Position numbers and translations under genes: made by a program
Assembly: GCA_965153355.1 (NCBI GenBank)
Contig: OZ231127.1
Coordinates: forward strand, 68,386,001 to 68,450,000
DNA from: Flaccisagitta enflata
Lineage: Eukaryota > Chaetognatha > Sagittoidea > Aphragmophora
DNA: 64,000 nt
Reading direction: 5' to 3'
Shown here: in pieces, positions 11,950 through 23,589 of the stretch
Layout of the letters: the number at the start of each line of letters is the position of its first letter
Position numbering within the stretch: the stretch's first letter is position 1
Notes under the pieces: generated by a model
Databases searched by the model: none
What the model saw: only the letters and a program-made list of their open reading frames with translations
What the model was told of the DNA's origin: nothing

Positions 11950-12239
11950 TTTTTAGTCGCGTGCAACGCGACTCTATAAGCCACTTTTCGGTCGGTCCGT
12001 CGGTCGGTCGGTCGGTTGGTCGGTCCGTCACAAAACTGTTTTAAAGGTTTTTTAAAGCTTTTTTCACGTTTCTGAATGGTACTTTGAGGTACTTTGAGGT
12101 ACTTTGAGGTACTTTGAGGTACTTTGAGGAGTAGACAGCCATTTCAAATGTCTTTTTGAAAAAAAAATGTTTGTCTGTCTGTCTGCCTGCCTTTTTTTGA
12201 AAGTGCCGACGCACGCGACTTATGTCTAATGACCTTGTT
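11950..12239 (+). mobile_element. hairpin-capped element, stem GTCGCGTGC
   Basis: Head TTTTTAGTCGCGTGCAACGC then GACTCTATAAGCC and GGTC/GTCC repeats; tail GCACGCGACTTATG, then TAATGACCTTGTTT. It carries a short array of five ACTTTGAGGT units (12081-12127) and a GTCT run. This is a compact 290-base copy. Confidence 0.65.
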
Positions 12240-12374
12240 TGTATTTATTTTAAGCTAATATGTTTGAAAGAATAAAAAAAAAGTTATTTTCAGAATTAGT
12301 AGCAACTTTAAATGATGAAAAGATAAAACATTTTTGTCTTCTTTCCATTTCTCTTTTTTCTGTCTGTCTCTCTG

Positions 12375-12375
<1 letters not shown>

Positions 12376-12460
<85 letters not shown>
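12376..12460. repeat. (TC)n microsatellite
   Basis: About 40 TC units. Frames of Ser-Leu or Arg-Glu repeats across it are artefacts. Confidence 0.95.
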
Positions 12461-12465
<5 letters not shown>

Positions 12466-12596
12466 CTCTCTCTTTGTCTATATCTCTTTGTCTATATCTC
12501 TTTCTCTCTGGTGTCCTATCAGGGGTCGGCATTGCTGCCCTGGCGACCCCTTAACTTAGATAAACTTGAGATTTCTGTTAATTTATTCTTTGTAAA

Positions 12597-12808
12597 ACAA
12601 GGCCAACACCCATAAGTCGCGTAGAGACTTACAGAATGACTTAGCATGACTTAGAATGACTTAGAATGACTTAGTATACTCTGAAACGACTTAAAATGAG
12701 TTAAGGGAATAAAATTGATAAAAAAAGTAAAAGTGTGACAGACCGACAGACCAACCAACCAACCGACGGACAAAGCGGGGTGTAGAGTCGCGTGCACGCG
12801 ACTAAAAA
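12597..12808 (-). mobile_element. hairpin-capped element, stem GTCGCGTGC
   Basis: Minus-strand head TTTTTAGTCGCGTGCACGCG, then CTACACCCCGCTTTGTC with GTCGG/GGTTGG repeats. The tail is TACGCGACTTATGGGTG then TTGGCCTTGT. The internal part has GACTTAGAAT units like those in the larger copies. Confidence 0.65.
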
Positions 12809-12923
12809 TACATACAATAACTATGTTATGAACAGAGATTAGGTATCGAGATCCGGCAATCCGTGTAACGGATAAGATATATGGCATAACGGATAACGGA
12901 TAAATCACCATGAAAACCGATTG

Positions 12924-13031
12924 TTCCTCTTCCTCCTCCTCCTCCTCTTCTTCCTCCTCTTTCTCCTCCTTCTCTTTTGTTCTTCCAAGATTCTTTGTTT
13001 CTTTAAGTCGATCTTATACCGCTTTTGGTGT

Positions 13032-13112
<81 letters not shown>
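12924..13112. repeat. (TCC)n and (TC)n microsatellites
   Basis: Two runs: a TCC-rich run near 12926-12975 and about 40 TC units at 13033-13112. They open spurious frames on the plus strand. Confidence 0.9.
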
Positions 13113-13115
<3 letters not shown>

Positions 13116-13204
13116 TCTCTTGCTCTTAACAGTGTTTAGGCCAAAGTATGATAGGTGGAGCAATATCCATCTCTCTACCCTAACTGAAATGAATAGAAGA
13201 GGGC

Positions 13205-13312
13205 CTAGTATAGTAAGTATAGTAACTATGGAAAGTATAGTAAGAATAGTAAGTATAGTAAGTATAGTAAGTATAGTATGCTAAGTATAGTAAGTATAGT
13301 AAGTATAGTGGT
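13205..13312. repeat. AGTATAGTA 9-bp minisatellite
   Basis: About twelve imperfect copies of AGTATAGTA, directly after a fragment of the dispersed repeat containing ATGATAGGTGGAGCAATATC (13147). Between 13313 and 13724 the only structure is a hairpin at 13554-13612 (GATTATTTTAGCATAAT against ATTATGCTGAAATAATC). Confidence 0.8.
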
Positions 13313-13724
13313 AATGTTATCCATCTTTCATAACAAGGATTTCCATGAGTCAAATGCAATGAACCTTTTACAAAATCTATTCCTTCTACTTAGATAATGT
13401 GTAACCTTATATAAATAACGTCCAGTTATTCAGGGATAACGACCTTAGCATAAAATGGCGGATTTTTACCATATAACGACCTCATAACGGCCGACCACTG
13501 ACGCTCAGTAACGCTAATCTCTGGTTATGAATCAGATAACAAAAAGATTTTTGGATTATTTTAGCATAATTATTATCACTTGCCAAGTGATCATGATTAT
13601 GCTGAAATAATCAAAGTTTATTTGGTTTTTGTTGTCATATTAAAGATATGGAATTCCCAATGTGATGTTCATTTCGTTGTTTGAATTTATTCGTTCATAC
13701 AAAAGATGCCGTCGTTACAGAATT

Positions 13725-14606
13725 ATATCATGATGGGTGGAACAATGTCCCCCACTGTACCCACACTAAAACAAATGGAAGAGGGCCTTGTGAACCATCA
13801 CTGACTAGTTAATTCGCACACCACCCTTAGTTTTCTAAAGAAAAGAATCTGAAAAACATCCCCTCTCATCCTACCCTAACACATGCGCCACATTTAGGCG
13901 GAAAATGTGGGAACATAGTAACCATAGTAAATATTACTCTAGTATCATAAAATTTAGACTGGAGGTAGCTTTTTAATAGAATTTTCATTTAGTGTTATGA
14001 TTCAATCATAATTCACCACAAAAATGGGGTATTTCAGCCAAGATGTTAAAATTTCAAAATCAAAATGTTGCTGATTTTTCCCGCTTTGAAATCAAGTAAA
14101 ATTGATCACCCTTAAAAGACTTTTACAGGAACCTTAGCAACAGAGAGTGACCAAAATTGACTGACAATCATGCAATTGAGTATTTTAAAGTAATTGAATT
14201 GAATATTGTCGGTTTTTGCCCCTTAAAAAGCGCAATGCTGGATAAACTAACAAAGAAGAAAAAAATGCAGAAATTCAGTTTTTACAATGCAGCTTATGCA
14301 GGATAGAATACGAAACACTATTTCTTACATTCATAGGGCATCTTTATGTCATTGTTTAAGCCTATGGTGGCCTAAGTTTAGGTTATATACTTTCTCCATT
14401 CAATTGTAAAGGTTTTCTTGTGCTTTTAATAACAATAATAAGACTCAATCCTCACTTGGTAGATCATTTTCCGCCTAAATGTGGCGCATGTGTTAAAAGC
14501 AAACTGCTTACCAAAAGTAGTCAAAGGCTAATGATTGTTAACTGTTATCCAAAATACTACAAATCACCCGAGAGTAACATTGTTTAGAAACCATACCCTT
14601 AAAGGA
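13725..14606 (+). repeat. dispersed repeat family R, copy split by a MITE
   Basis: The left part carries GGTGGAACAATGTC, AGAGGGCCTTGTGAACCATC, CTGACTAGTTA and CTGAAAAACATC. The right part (14497-14606) carries AGCAAACTGCTTACC, AGTAGTCAAAGGCTAATGAT and AACCATACCCTTAAAGGAT. The same words occur in the same order in the copies at 14667-15830 and 27888-28770. The segment between the parts is a TA-flanked element (13879-14493). Confidence 0.7.
13879..14493. mobile_element. MITE, TA target, 615 bp
   Basis: Perfect terminal inverted repeats of 29 bases, starting ACACATGCGCCACATTTAGG on the left with the matching complement ending at 14493. Both ends abut TA (13877-13878 and 14494-14495). The intact sister copy of the host repeat reads through this point, which confirms insertion. 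No coding capacity; Tc1/mariner-like by target site. Confidence 0.8.
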
Positions 14607-14750
14607 TAGAATCGAGGTCAAGCTTGATGCGACCACCGGACATTCTAATCTAAAGTACTGAGTAGTATGATAGGTAGAACAATATCCCTCACTACACCTA
14701 CAATGAAATAAATTTGGAAGAGGGCTTTGTAAACAATGACTGACTAGTTA

Positions 14751-15309
14751 CAGTATGATCCATCACGACTGTATCATTTCATGACGGCATTGCTAAAAAA
14801 GTAATTGAGATAATGTGGTTATGAAAAAACATATGAAAAGTAACTGCATGGCATTTTATGAAAAAGCATTTCTCAAGATTTTCTACCAATTTTTAGTGCT
14901 TTTTACACAGAAGAGATTTAATGGCAAATCATACTAAAAGAAATATTTTTCTCTCCTGTTTTTCAATCAATTGTATCCAATTGCGATTTTTTCTCATGTG
15001 TACCATGAACTAGATCAATAAGCTTTATATGTGAGACCTATCGACATCAAAAGCCAAAACTTATCAGAAAATTAAAGCAATCTCAAGAAAAAAATTTTTT
15101 GACAAGGTAATAAAATAGCATGTTTTGAAAAGTGTCAATTTTGTTTTATTGTATATTTAGGGGATTAGATGTTCCTGAAAAATCCGGAATATCTACTACA
15201 ATAAAATGCCAAACCAATACCTATCAGAAACTTTTTCAGATTTGGATTATCTTTATTAGTTTTTAAGTTATGCCGTCATAAAATGTTACAATCGAGATGA
15301 ATCATACTG
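14751..15309. mobile_element. MITE, TA target, 559 bp
   Basis: Terminal inverted repeats begin CAGTATGATCCATCACGACT on the left; the reverse complement of the right end reads CAGTATGATTCATCTCGATT. Similarity extends about 40 bases to ATGACGGCAT. TA flanks both ends (14749-14750 and 15310-15311). CAGT termini and TA duplication are typical of Tc1/mariner derivatives. Confidence 0.78.
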
Positions 15310-15338
15310 TAATATGCGCACCACTCCTAGTTTTCCAA

Positions 15339-15681
15339 ACAAGGCCAACACCTAAGTCGCGTGCGGGTCAGAAATAGCTTAAGATGACTTAAATTGAGTT
15401 TAAATGACTCAAGGTAACCTGAAATGACTTAAAATGACTTTAATGACCATATTGACCTTATTGACTTTAGTGACTTAATATAACCTAATATGACTTAAAA
15501 TGACTTAGAATGACTTAGAATGACTTAGAATGACTTATAATGGCATTTGGGAAGGAGCTGTGAGCCCAAAAAGGTTAAAATGCCGAAAAAGTAAAAAGGG
15601 GACCAACCGACCAACCAACCAACCAACCAACCAACCAACCGACAAAGTGGGTTGTAGAGTCGCGCAGCACGCGACTAAAAA
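15339..15681 (-). mobile_element. hairpin-capped element, stem GTCGCGTGC
   Basis: Minus-strand head TTTTTAGTCGCGTGCTGCGC, then GACTCTACAACCCACTTTGTC and GGTTGG repeats; tail GCACGCGACTTAGGTG and TTGGCCTTGT. It is inserted into repeat family R between TTTTCCAAA and CCGAATCTG, words that are close together in the copy at 13835. This pins both ends to within a few bases. Confidence 0.75.
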
Positions 15682-15830
15682 CCGAATCTGAAAAACATCT
15701 CTTCTCATCTACCCGAAAAGCAAACTGCTTACCACAAGTAGTCAAAGGCTAATGATTGTTACCTGTTAACCAAAATACAACAAATCACCCGAGGGTAACA
15801 TTGTTAAGAAACCATACCCTTACTTTATAA

Positions 15831-16223
15831 ATGAATAATCACCTATAACACACTTCAGCATTAAGAATTACATAAAAAGTTCTAATCTGGCCGAGAGTAG
15901 AAATTCGATTTAACAACATTCGGATATAAAAGACAGAAATAGCTGGTCCCTTTATATCGAGACCCCTCTGTAGTTTCGGAAACTTGTAAGCCAATTGTTA
16001 TCATCGCAGCCTAAACTCGGGTCGCAGCGCAGTCGCAAAAAAAAAATCGCTTCTTGACTTACCTTAATAACAGGCGAGTCCTGAAATGAATTCGAAAAAC
16101 ATTGTGTCCAAAGGCCAAAGAAAATGGTAGCAACTTGGAGTAACATTGTTCTGGATAAATAAACCCAAGAACTACATAGGAAGAGTTATGGTCACTTCAA
16201 CCCATTCTCACCACCCATATATA
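15831..16223. other. intergenic, no gene seen
   Basis: Contains AATTCGATTTAACAACATTC (15901), which also occurs with changes near 1000, suggesting another dispersed element. I could not find its ends. No open frame of note. Confidence 0.5.
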
Positions 16224-16381
16224 CAACAAGGCCGGAGACACGGTAGGAGCAGTGCTGAAGAAGGTCACTAGAGCATTTGGGCAGGAGCAGTAGGCTCAAC
16301 TAGTCATCCAAGGATCGCACATGGTCAGCGGTACCCGATGCCCTGCTTGGGGTGATCAAGTGAAGTAGTGGAGTGAGAGCA

Positions 16382-16904
16382 GGGCAGCGGCCCCAAAGGG
16401 CCGATGTCCTGTAGGACACAGGGGGGAATTTCCAGACGTCCTGAGGGGGAATATAGCAGGCCTAAGAGGTAATTGAGGCGGGGTTTGAGGTCTGGGGGAA
16501 GATTTATGCCTGAAGGTTAGATTTGAGGTCTTGGGGCAGGCCTTAGGCCTTGGGGGCAGATTTGAGGCCTGGAGGGCTGATTTGGGGCCTGGAATGCTGA
16601 TTTGAGGTCTGGAGAGCGGATTTGAGGCCTGGAGAGCTGATTTGGGGCCTTGAATGCTGATTTGAGGTCTGGAGAGCTGATTTGAGGCCCGGAGAGCTGA
16701 TTTGAGGCCTGAAGGTCTAATTTGAGGGCTTAGAGGGCCTAAATCAGTACTGAGAGTGAGGATATGAGGCCTCGATGGCCAACCGGGGGGGGGGACGGAC
16801 GGAAGGACGGACGGAAGGACGGAAGGACGGAAGGACGGAAGGACGGACGTCTGGAAATTCCCCCCTGTGTCCTACAGGACATCGGCCCTTTGGGGCCGCT
16901 GCCC
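16382..16904. repeat. foldback minisatellite unit 1
   Basis: Inverted repeats of about 57 bases, from GGGCAGCGGCCCCAAAGGGC to its complement ending GGGGCCGCTGCCC, including GATGTCCTGTAGGACACAGG. They enclose an array of about 20 bases (GATTTGAGGCCTGGAGAGCT) and a GGACGGAA run at 16793-16848. The arms could pair into a long hairpin. Confidence 0.8.
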
Positions 16905-17007
16905 AAAAAGCTCGAAAACACCAAAAAAGTAATAGTCGCAAAAGCGTTAGATGGTCAGCGGTACCCGTTGCCCCTAAGTGAGTGTATGAGGGTGTGAGAT
17001 GGTGAGA

Positions 17008-17419
17008 GGGGCAGCGGCCCCGAAGGAGCCGATGACCTATGCTGTTTTTATTTGAGCCTGGAGGCTGAAATCGGGGCCTTGAAGCTGGGATTTGAGCTTA
17101 GAGGCAGGGATTTGAGCCTCTTGGCTGAGATTTGAGCCTCGAGATTGGAATTTTAGCCTCAAGGTTGGAATTTGAGCCTCAAGGCTGGGATTTGGACCTT
17201 GAGGCTGGGATTTGGGCTTTGAGGCTGGGATTTGGGCCTCAAGGCTGGGATTTGGGCCTCAAGGCTGAGATTTGGGCAACGAGGCTTGGATTTGGGTTTC
17301 GAGGCTAGGATTTGGGCCTCGAGGCTGGAAGCGGGGGGGGGGGGGACGTAGGAGGAGAAGAAGGAGAAATTTCTCCTGTGTGAAAGCATAGGTCATCGGC
17401 CCCTTCGGGGCCGCTGCCC
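17008..17419. repeat. foldback minisatellite unit 2
   Basis: Arms of about 35 bases: GGGGCAGCGGCCCCGAAGGA through CCTATGCT on the left, and AGCATAGGTCATCGGCCCCT through GCTGCCC on the right. They enclose a roughly 20-base array GAGGCTGGGATTTGGGCCTC. It has the same outer arm as unit 1 but a different inner arm. Confidence 0.8.
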
Positions 17420-17640
17420 AAAAAGGGGACTGACCCGGTCCGACCGACCGACATACAGGGTGTAGAGTCGCGTAGCACGCGACTAAAAATTGCTTACCTT
17501 GCTTACCTTGCTTACCTTAAGGCTTAAAGAGTTGCTCATCGTTGAAAACGACTTGAAACGAGCTTGGAAACCCGTCCAAGACAAGTAACGGTAAGAATTC
17601 TTTGTTGACTGAAGATGTCATTCAGAATGGTAAGCATTTA

Positions 17641-17649
17641 TGAGATCTT

Positions 17650-17704
<55 letters not shown>
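17641..17704. repeat. (AG)n microsatellite
   Basis: About 27 AG units directly before another foldback unit with its leader GTCATCCAAGGATCGC. Confidence 0.93.
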
Positions 17705-17707
<3 letters not shown>

Positions 17708-17782
17708 TCCAAGGATCGCGCATGGTCAACGGTACCCGATGCCCTGCTGGGAGTGATGAAGTGACTAAGTGGAGTGAGAGCA

Positions 17783-18304
17783 GGGCAGCGGCCTCAAAGG
17801 GCCGATGTCCTGTAGAACACAGGGGGGAATTTCCAGACATCCTGAGGGGGCATATTTCAGGCCTTACTATCTAGCTCAAAAGTATAGACACCAGCGTTTT
17901 GGGCAATATCTCTGCTTAGAATGAAAAATTGATAGAAAAATCAGTGAGATTCAGAAACTAGATCAAATTTTTGATGGAATGGCACCAGGCTTGAGGGCAG
18001 AATTAAGGCTTGGAGAGCAGATTCGAGGAAATTTGAGCCACGGAGGTCTGGTTTGATGCTTAAGAGGCAATTTGAAGGTCTGGAGGGCAGATTTGAGGTC
18101 TGGAGGTCAGATTTGAGGCTGAGAGGGCTGATTATAAGCCTGAAAGGCTGATATGAGGCCTCGAAGGCTAAATTGAGGGCTGGGAGGGCAAATTTGAGGT
18201 CTTGATGGCCAACGGACAGAAGGACGGACGGAAGGACGAACGGAAGGACAGACGGACGGACGGACGTCTGGAAATTCCCCCCTGTGTTCTACAGGCCGCT
18301 GCCC
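17783..18304. repeat. foldback minisatellite unit 3
   Basis: Left arm GGGCAGCGGCCTCAAAGGGC through GGAATTTCCAGACATCC; right arm GGACGTCTGGAAATTCCCCC through CTACAGG then CCGCTGCCC, with 13 bases missing relative to unit 1. Inside is a GATTTGAGGTCTGGAGGTCA-like array and a GGACGGAA run. An (AG)n run follows at 18309-18455. Confidence 0.75.
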
Positions 18305-18308
18305 AAAA

Positions 18309-18455
<147 letters not shown>

Positions 18456-18555
18456 GAGAGAGAGTTCAGCCCAAATGTCGCGTCGAGGCGTTGTCAATTT
18501 CCCCGATTTCCGTCTTAAGTGCGCGACTCTGTAACCTTTTAAGTCCGTTGTCTAT

Positions 18556-19214
18556 CAGTTCGTCAGAAACAATCTTTTTCGTGTTTACATCTAGCCGTGT
18601 TTACATTGATCATTGTACACGCCGTGTATGATTTTCTGAATGTTTGCCACTGCTCAGTATTTTTTTTTGTTTTAGAATGTTATGTTAGTTATTCTAAAAG
18701 ATAATGGATAGATTATTTCTGCAATTATAATGATTGGACAAAATACTGTTTTAATTCATGTTTTGACAAATCTGAAAAAAAAAATTTACATTTTGATTCG
18801 ATCTCTTGAAAATTGAAATTGTGTAATTTGACTTTTCGCAGGGTAAAGAAGGTTTTCTACTATCATTTTGGGCAATGATAATGTCACTAGGAAAATGAGG
18901 TAATCTTTCTAGATTTGTACCTAGGAGAGAGCTAATTTTTTTCTTTCAGATGGTACCAACCAGAGGTCTCTACAACAATTATTTATTGAGTTATGATTTT
19001 TTGAATTTTTTTACATCTCGCAATTATTCGCGATGTTCGTCGTTTTTTCATTTAGTTACGATACTTAAAGAATGAGCTCTTGCTTGCAACATCTGACACT
19101 TGGGACTCAAAAGACCAGTCATTTTCTACCTACACACATGCATAATCAAGAAAATATGCTCCCTTTTCATGCCCCATTACCTTGTTGCAAATACCCCCCT
19201 CTCAAGACACCCTA
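18556..19214. other. intergenic, no gene seen
   Basis: AT-rich sequence with no supported open frame and no clear inverted or tandem repeat. Confidence 0.5.
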
Positions 19215-19500
19215 CAGTCTTGGGAATTATTCTTCAGATAATTTCAGTGGTCATAAATTCATCTTGTTCCACTTGTCAAATACTCGTCAATCTTTTTAGT
19301 TGCAGACACGCAACACTACAAGAGGCTTTGTATATCAGTCAGTCAGTCCATCCATCCATCCATCAGTAGGGGTGATCAAGTTGAGCGTTTTGGATACTTT
19401 CCATGTGTGCTTGGGTATGGAGTAGGGTTAAAGGTGTGGATGGGGGTTGGTGTCCCCTGCCCACCCGCCTGCAACAATATTGTGATCCCGCGTCACTTGT
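19215..19500 (+). repeat. dispersed unit with hairpin-capped element, copy 1
   Basis: About 85 bases of shared flank (GGGAATTATTCTTCAGATAA, ATCTTGTTCCACTTGTCAAA, ACTCGTCAATC) lead into a hairpin-capped head TTTTTAGTTGCAGACACGCA and a tail CCACCCGCCTGCAACAATAT. The same arrangement recurs at 23302-23585. The head has CAG in the arm and the tail has CTG, keeping the two complementary. Confidence 0.7.
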
Positions 19501-20680
19501 TTCATTGGGTTGTCGCTGGATTTGGGTCGTTGCTGGATTTGGGCCATTGCTGGATTTGGGTCGTTGCTGGATTTAGGTCGTCGCTAGATTTGGGTTGGCG
19601 CTGGATTTGGCTTGTCTCCTCGCGGGTTTCCCTTGCTGGGTTTGCCTCCTTGCTGGGCTAGTTTGGGGCCCTTAGGGAATTGTTCTCATTGGCTTCACGC
19701 CCTTGCTGGGTTGGTGTTCCTGCTTGATTGGTGCCTTGGTCAGGTTGGTTCCCTAGCTTGGTTGGTGCCCTGGATGGGTCGCTGTTTGTACTTTATGCCC
19801 TTGATGGATTGTTGCTCTTGCTGGATTGGCGCTCTTGCTGGATTGGCGCTCTCGCTGGATTGGCGCTCACTCTCGCTGGATTGGCGCTCTTGCTGAATTG
19901 TTGCCTGGCTGAATTGTTGCCTGGTGGGATTGTTGACCTTGGTTTGTTGCCCTTGCTAGTTTGCTGCCCTGCTGGATTGTTACTGGTGCTGGATTGGATT
20001 GGTGCCTCTTTTGGATTGGTTTGCTTACAAGTGGGGTTGGTGTCCATGTTGGGCTGTTACCCTCATTGGTTTGGTGTCCTTGTTAATTGGTGCCCTCCTT
20101 GGGTTAATGCCCTTGTTGGGTTTGCCCCATTGCTGGATTTTTGTCCTGCTGGTTTGGCATCCTTGCTGGGTTGGTCTCCTTGCTGGATTGGTATCTGCTG
20201 GACTGGCGTCCTTGTCGTTTGGAGTATTTGCTGAATTAGTGCCCTTGGTTGGCGCTCTCGCTAGATTGGGCCCTCACTGGGTTGGCGCCCTCATTGGGTT
20301 GGCACCCTCGCTGGATTGGAGCCCTTGCTTGATTGGCGCCCTCGCTGGATTGGTGTCCTTGCTGGATTAGCATCCTTGCTGGATTGTCACTCTGGCGCCC
20401 TTGCTGAATTGGCGTCCACACTGGATTGACGCCCTTGCTGGGTTGGTGCCCTCGCTGGATGGGCGTCTTCGCAGGTAGGGAATCTTCGTTGGATTAACCT
20501 CTTTGCTGGATGGGCCTCTTCGCTGGATGGATGTCTTTGCTGGATAGGCCTCTTTGCCGGATGGGCATCTTTGCTCCCCGCTGGTTTGGCGTCTATTGGA
20601 TGGTTTTCTCGCCTGGACTGGCCCCCTTGTTGGGTCTGCGCCTGTGCGGGTCTCTTGTCTTTGCTGACTTAGCGCCCTTG
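19500..20680. repeat. minisatellite GCTGGATTGGCGCCCTT, about 1.2 kb
   Basis: A degenerate array of 17-21-base units. It begins with GGATTTGGGTCGTTGCT units and moves into GCTGGATTGGTGCCCTT units. All overlapping frames of 60-170 codons here are repeat artefacts with repeated LLDWRPC-like residues. Confidence 0.85.
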
Positions 20681-20779
20681 CTGCGTGGTCGTCTGGATTT
20701 TGCAGCATATTTGTATGAGCTATTGAATTCTTGCCTCCTCAGGACTCGCGCAATTTCGTAAATGCCTTAGGTTTTTTCA

Positions 20780-20920
20780 CACGTTTTCACACGTATTCAC
20801 ATGTGTTATTCACATGTGTTATCGGGGTGGAATGCGTTAATGAGTGTATTCATGTATGTACATGTATTCGTATGTACATGTATTCACATGTTTCCACATG
20901 TATTCACATGCGTTCACATG
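20780..20920. repeat. TTCACATGTA minisatellite
   Basis: Imperfect repeats of TTCACATGTA/TTCACACGTA; the ACATGT core is self-complementary. Isolated TTCACATGTATT also occurs at 20998. Confidence 0.75.
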
Positions 20921-21093
20921 TATTGGTTGGTAAATGGGCTTTTGATTGATACATAATGAAAGCTCTCCCCTTTGTGAATATGATTGCCTTTAGTTTATTC
21001 ACATGTATTACATGTAGCGCGAAAGCAAATTATTTCAGAATGTGTAAATTGATGTTAGTTGGTAAGTGGACTATTCATTAGTAACATTGCTCC

Positions 21094-21290
21094 TTTTAAG
21101 TTGCGGACACGCTACTCCATATAAGAGGCTTTGTCCATCCGTTGGTCGGTTGGTTGGTTGGTCGGTCGGTCCGTGGACACAAGTCGAAAAGTGAGGAAAT
21201 GAGCGTTTTAGAGCATTTTTAGTTCAGGACAGTTGCATTTCCGCCCCTGCCCACCCGTCCGCAACTGATGGCCGTGTATCCGGCCTTGTT
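21094..21290 (+). mobile_element. hairpin-capped element, stem GTTGCGGAC
   Basis: Head TTTTAAGTTGCGGACACGCT then CATATAAGAGGCTTTGTCC and GGTTGG repeats; tail CCCACCCGTCCGCAACTGAT then GGCCGTGTATCCGGCCTTGTT. GTCCGCAAC in the tail complements the first stem arm exactly, although the second stem arm has decayed (GCTACT). Confidence 0.7.
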
Positions 21291-21372
21291 GTTCTTTGAC
21301 ATACGTTCGCATAAGTTTTTCCTTTGTAAATGTAATTACTCCCGTCCGTTGGCGTCGCGTCTTTATCGTTAT

Positions 21373-21436
21373 TTATCATTGTTATTATTGTTATCATTGT
21401 TATCATTGTTATCATTGTTATCATTGTTATCATTGT
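21373..21436. repeat. TTATCATTG 9-bp repeat
   Basis: About seven copies of TTATCATTG. Confidence 0.88.
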
Positions 21437-22057
21437 TAAGTCGTTGTCGTTTTTATCGCCCTTTTCTCGTTTCCTTTGACTTTGTCTAAGCTTCCTATGT
21501 TTAGTATTGCCTTTTCTTTATTTCAGATCTGGGTGAGTGTTGGGGAGTAACTTAAGGCTGGCCCCTCAGACTGGAAGTACTATCTAGGCGAAAAAAATCT
21601 TTCGTCCTGTAACAAAAATGTATTTATTGGCGTATAAATGAATACAAATCAATTACTAATCCATCAATAATTATTGTGAGTTCCCTTTGACTGAATCAGA
21701 GCAGTAATTTGACTTAGAGGCAATTTGTAGAGCAGTTAGTGTTACTCAGGAAGTATTAAGGTAGTTCCGACAGTTGGAACTATGTTCATAAGAAATGAAC
21801 GAAGTTGCGACGTCGGAACTTCGTGAGAAATTGAATAACAGCTTCTCATTTGACTGTCGTAACTATGTGAAGGAAAAATGATTGAGTAAATACTACAAGA
21901 TACTCAAAAACTCCAAAAAGACAAGGACTTCCATTGCTCATCATTAATATTTCTTTTTTGGTCAAGCCGTCCATGCAGTGACTCGGAGCTTTGACTATCC
22001 AATAAAGAACTGATACAACTAGGAGAAAACAAGGTCTTCCTTTGCTCATCGTTATCA

Positions 22058-22366
<309 letters not shown>

Positions 22367-22529
22367 ATTTAGGAACATGAAGAAAAAAATGAAAAGGGAG
22401 AGGGACTATGGGATGATCACGACAAGAATGGACAGGCAAGGACATAGTTACAGACAAACAGACAGAGAGACAGACAGACAGACAGATAGATGGGGTAGAC
22501 AGTCAGAAAGAAGGAGAGAAAGAGAGAGA

Positions 22530-22595
<66 letters not shown>

Positions 22596-22654
22596 ATAAA
22601 GCATAGTATAAAAGTGAGTGAGTTCACATAGTTTCGACAGAGACATTGAGGGAG

Positions 22655-22690
22655 AATGCACGTAGTTACGACGTCGTAACTACGTGCATT
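22655..22690. repeat. perfect 36-bp palindrome
   Basis: The half-site AATGCACGTAGTTACGAC is followed at once by its exact reverse complement, with GACGTC at the centre. Related words occur at 21753-21860 (GTTGCGACGTCGGAAC, GACTGTCGTAACTATGTG) and at 22723 (TTGTCGTAACTGCGTGG), so it is a recurring motif of this element. Confidence 0.9.
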
Positions 22691-23301
22691 TAGAACAAAC
22701 ACAAGCATTTCTTACCAGCATTGTCGTAACTGCGTGGTTGCCCCTTACTGAGGAGTGAATGCTTTCCAGATCTTTCTTGGGATTTTTTATTGCCCATTCT
22801 TTCACTACATTTAGGAAAACAGCTTTCAAAAGAAACATCAAATCATAGAAAAATCGGTGACATAAATGAAGCCCTCGAAATTTGCAAGCAGGCAACGCAA
22901 ACCGCATCTGTCTAGCTCAAGGCGTTTGGAAGTAACAAAAAAAAGAGTGAAATGATATCATCAGAAGATTGTGGGAAAATGGCAAAAGTGAAACTCAAGT
23001 ATTTCAATCAAAGTTGAATATTTTTTGAACGCATTGAGCTAAAGGGATGCGGTTTGCGTCAATCTCTTGCAAATTTGAAGAGCTTTAATTATCTCACCGA
23101 TTTTTTTATGTTTGGTTGATTCTAACCTGAGAAATGCATGTTAACGTACCGAAAGATTTTTTCCGCCTAGATAGTAGAGTGGGCTGTGGGTCGTAGCGTC
23201 GGGGCCTATGCGCATCACTAATAGCCGGTGAGTCTGAAATGGAAATGGGGTAAGTTAACTATTACACACGGGATAATAAACTTTTTTGATTCGATCAATT
23301 G

Positions 23302-23585
23302 GGAATTATTCTACAGATAATTTCTGTGGTCATAAATTCATCTTGTTCCACTTGTCATATACTCGTCAATCTTTTTAGTTACGGACACGCAACTCTACAA
23401 GAGGCTTTGTCCGTCCGTCGGTTGGTCTGTCCGTCTGTCCGTAGAGGTGATCGAGTTGAAAAAATGGAAAAATGAGCATTTTGGATACTTTTCATGTGTA
23501 TTCGTGTATTGAGTGGGGTTAGTGGTGTGGATGGGGGTTGGTGGCCCCTGCCCACCTGTCCGCAACGATATTGTGACCCCGCGTC
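23302..23585 (+). repeat. dispersed unit with hairpin-capped element, copy 2
   Basis: Same flank as at 19215 (GGGAATTATTCTACAGATAA, ATCTTGTTCCACTTGTCATA) and the same element, with head TTTTTAGTTACGGACACGCA and tail CCACCTGTCCGCAACGATAT then TGTGACCCCGCGTCA. The tail segment GTCCGCAAC still complements most of the stem. Confidence 0.7.
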
Positions 23586-23589
23586 AATT

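Larger units (their letters stand above)
14667..15830 (+). repeat. dispersed repeat family R, copy with two nested insertions
   Basis: Begins with ATGATAGGTAGAACAATATC, resumes after the MITE with ATGCGCACCACTCCTAG, and resumes again after the hairpin-capped element with GAATCTGAAAAACATC, ending ACCATACCC at about 15820. Comparison with the other copies gives the uninterrupted order. No open frame is conserved between copies. Confidence 0.7.
16224..17489 (-). mobile_element. hairpin-capped composite element carrying two foldback minisatellites
   Basis: Minus-strand head TTTTTAGTCGCGTGCTACGC, then GACTCTACACCCTGTATGTC and GGTC repeats (17440-17489); the other end is ACAAGGCCGGAGACACGG at 16226. 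The stem complement near the far end is not recognisable. It carries two foldback units (16382-16904 and 17008-17419) and the word GGTCAGCGGTACCCG twice. Either one composite element or nested insertions. Confidence 0.5.

Noticed and set aside
19407-20761. Several overlapping Trp/Cys/Leu-rich frames
   Set aside because: All lie in a 17-21-bp minisatellite and shift between frames with it.
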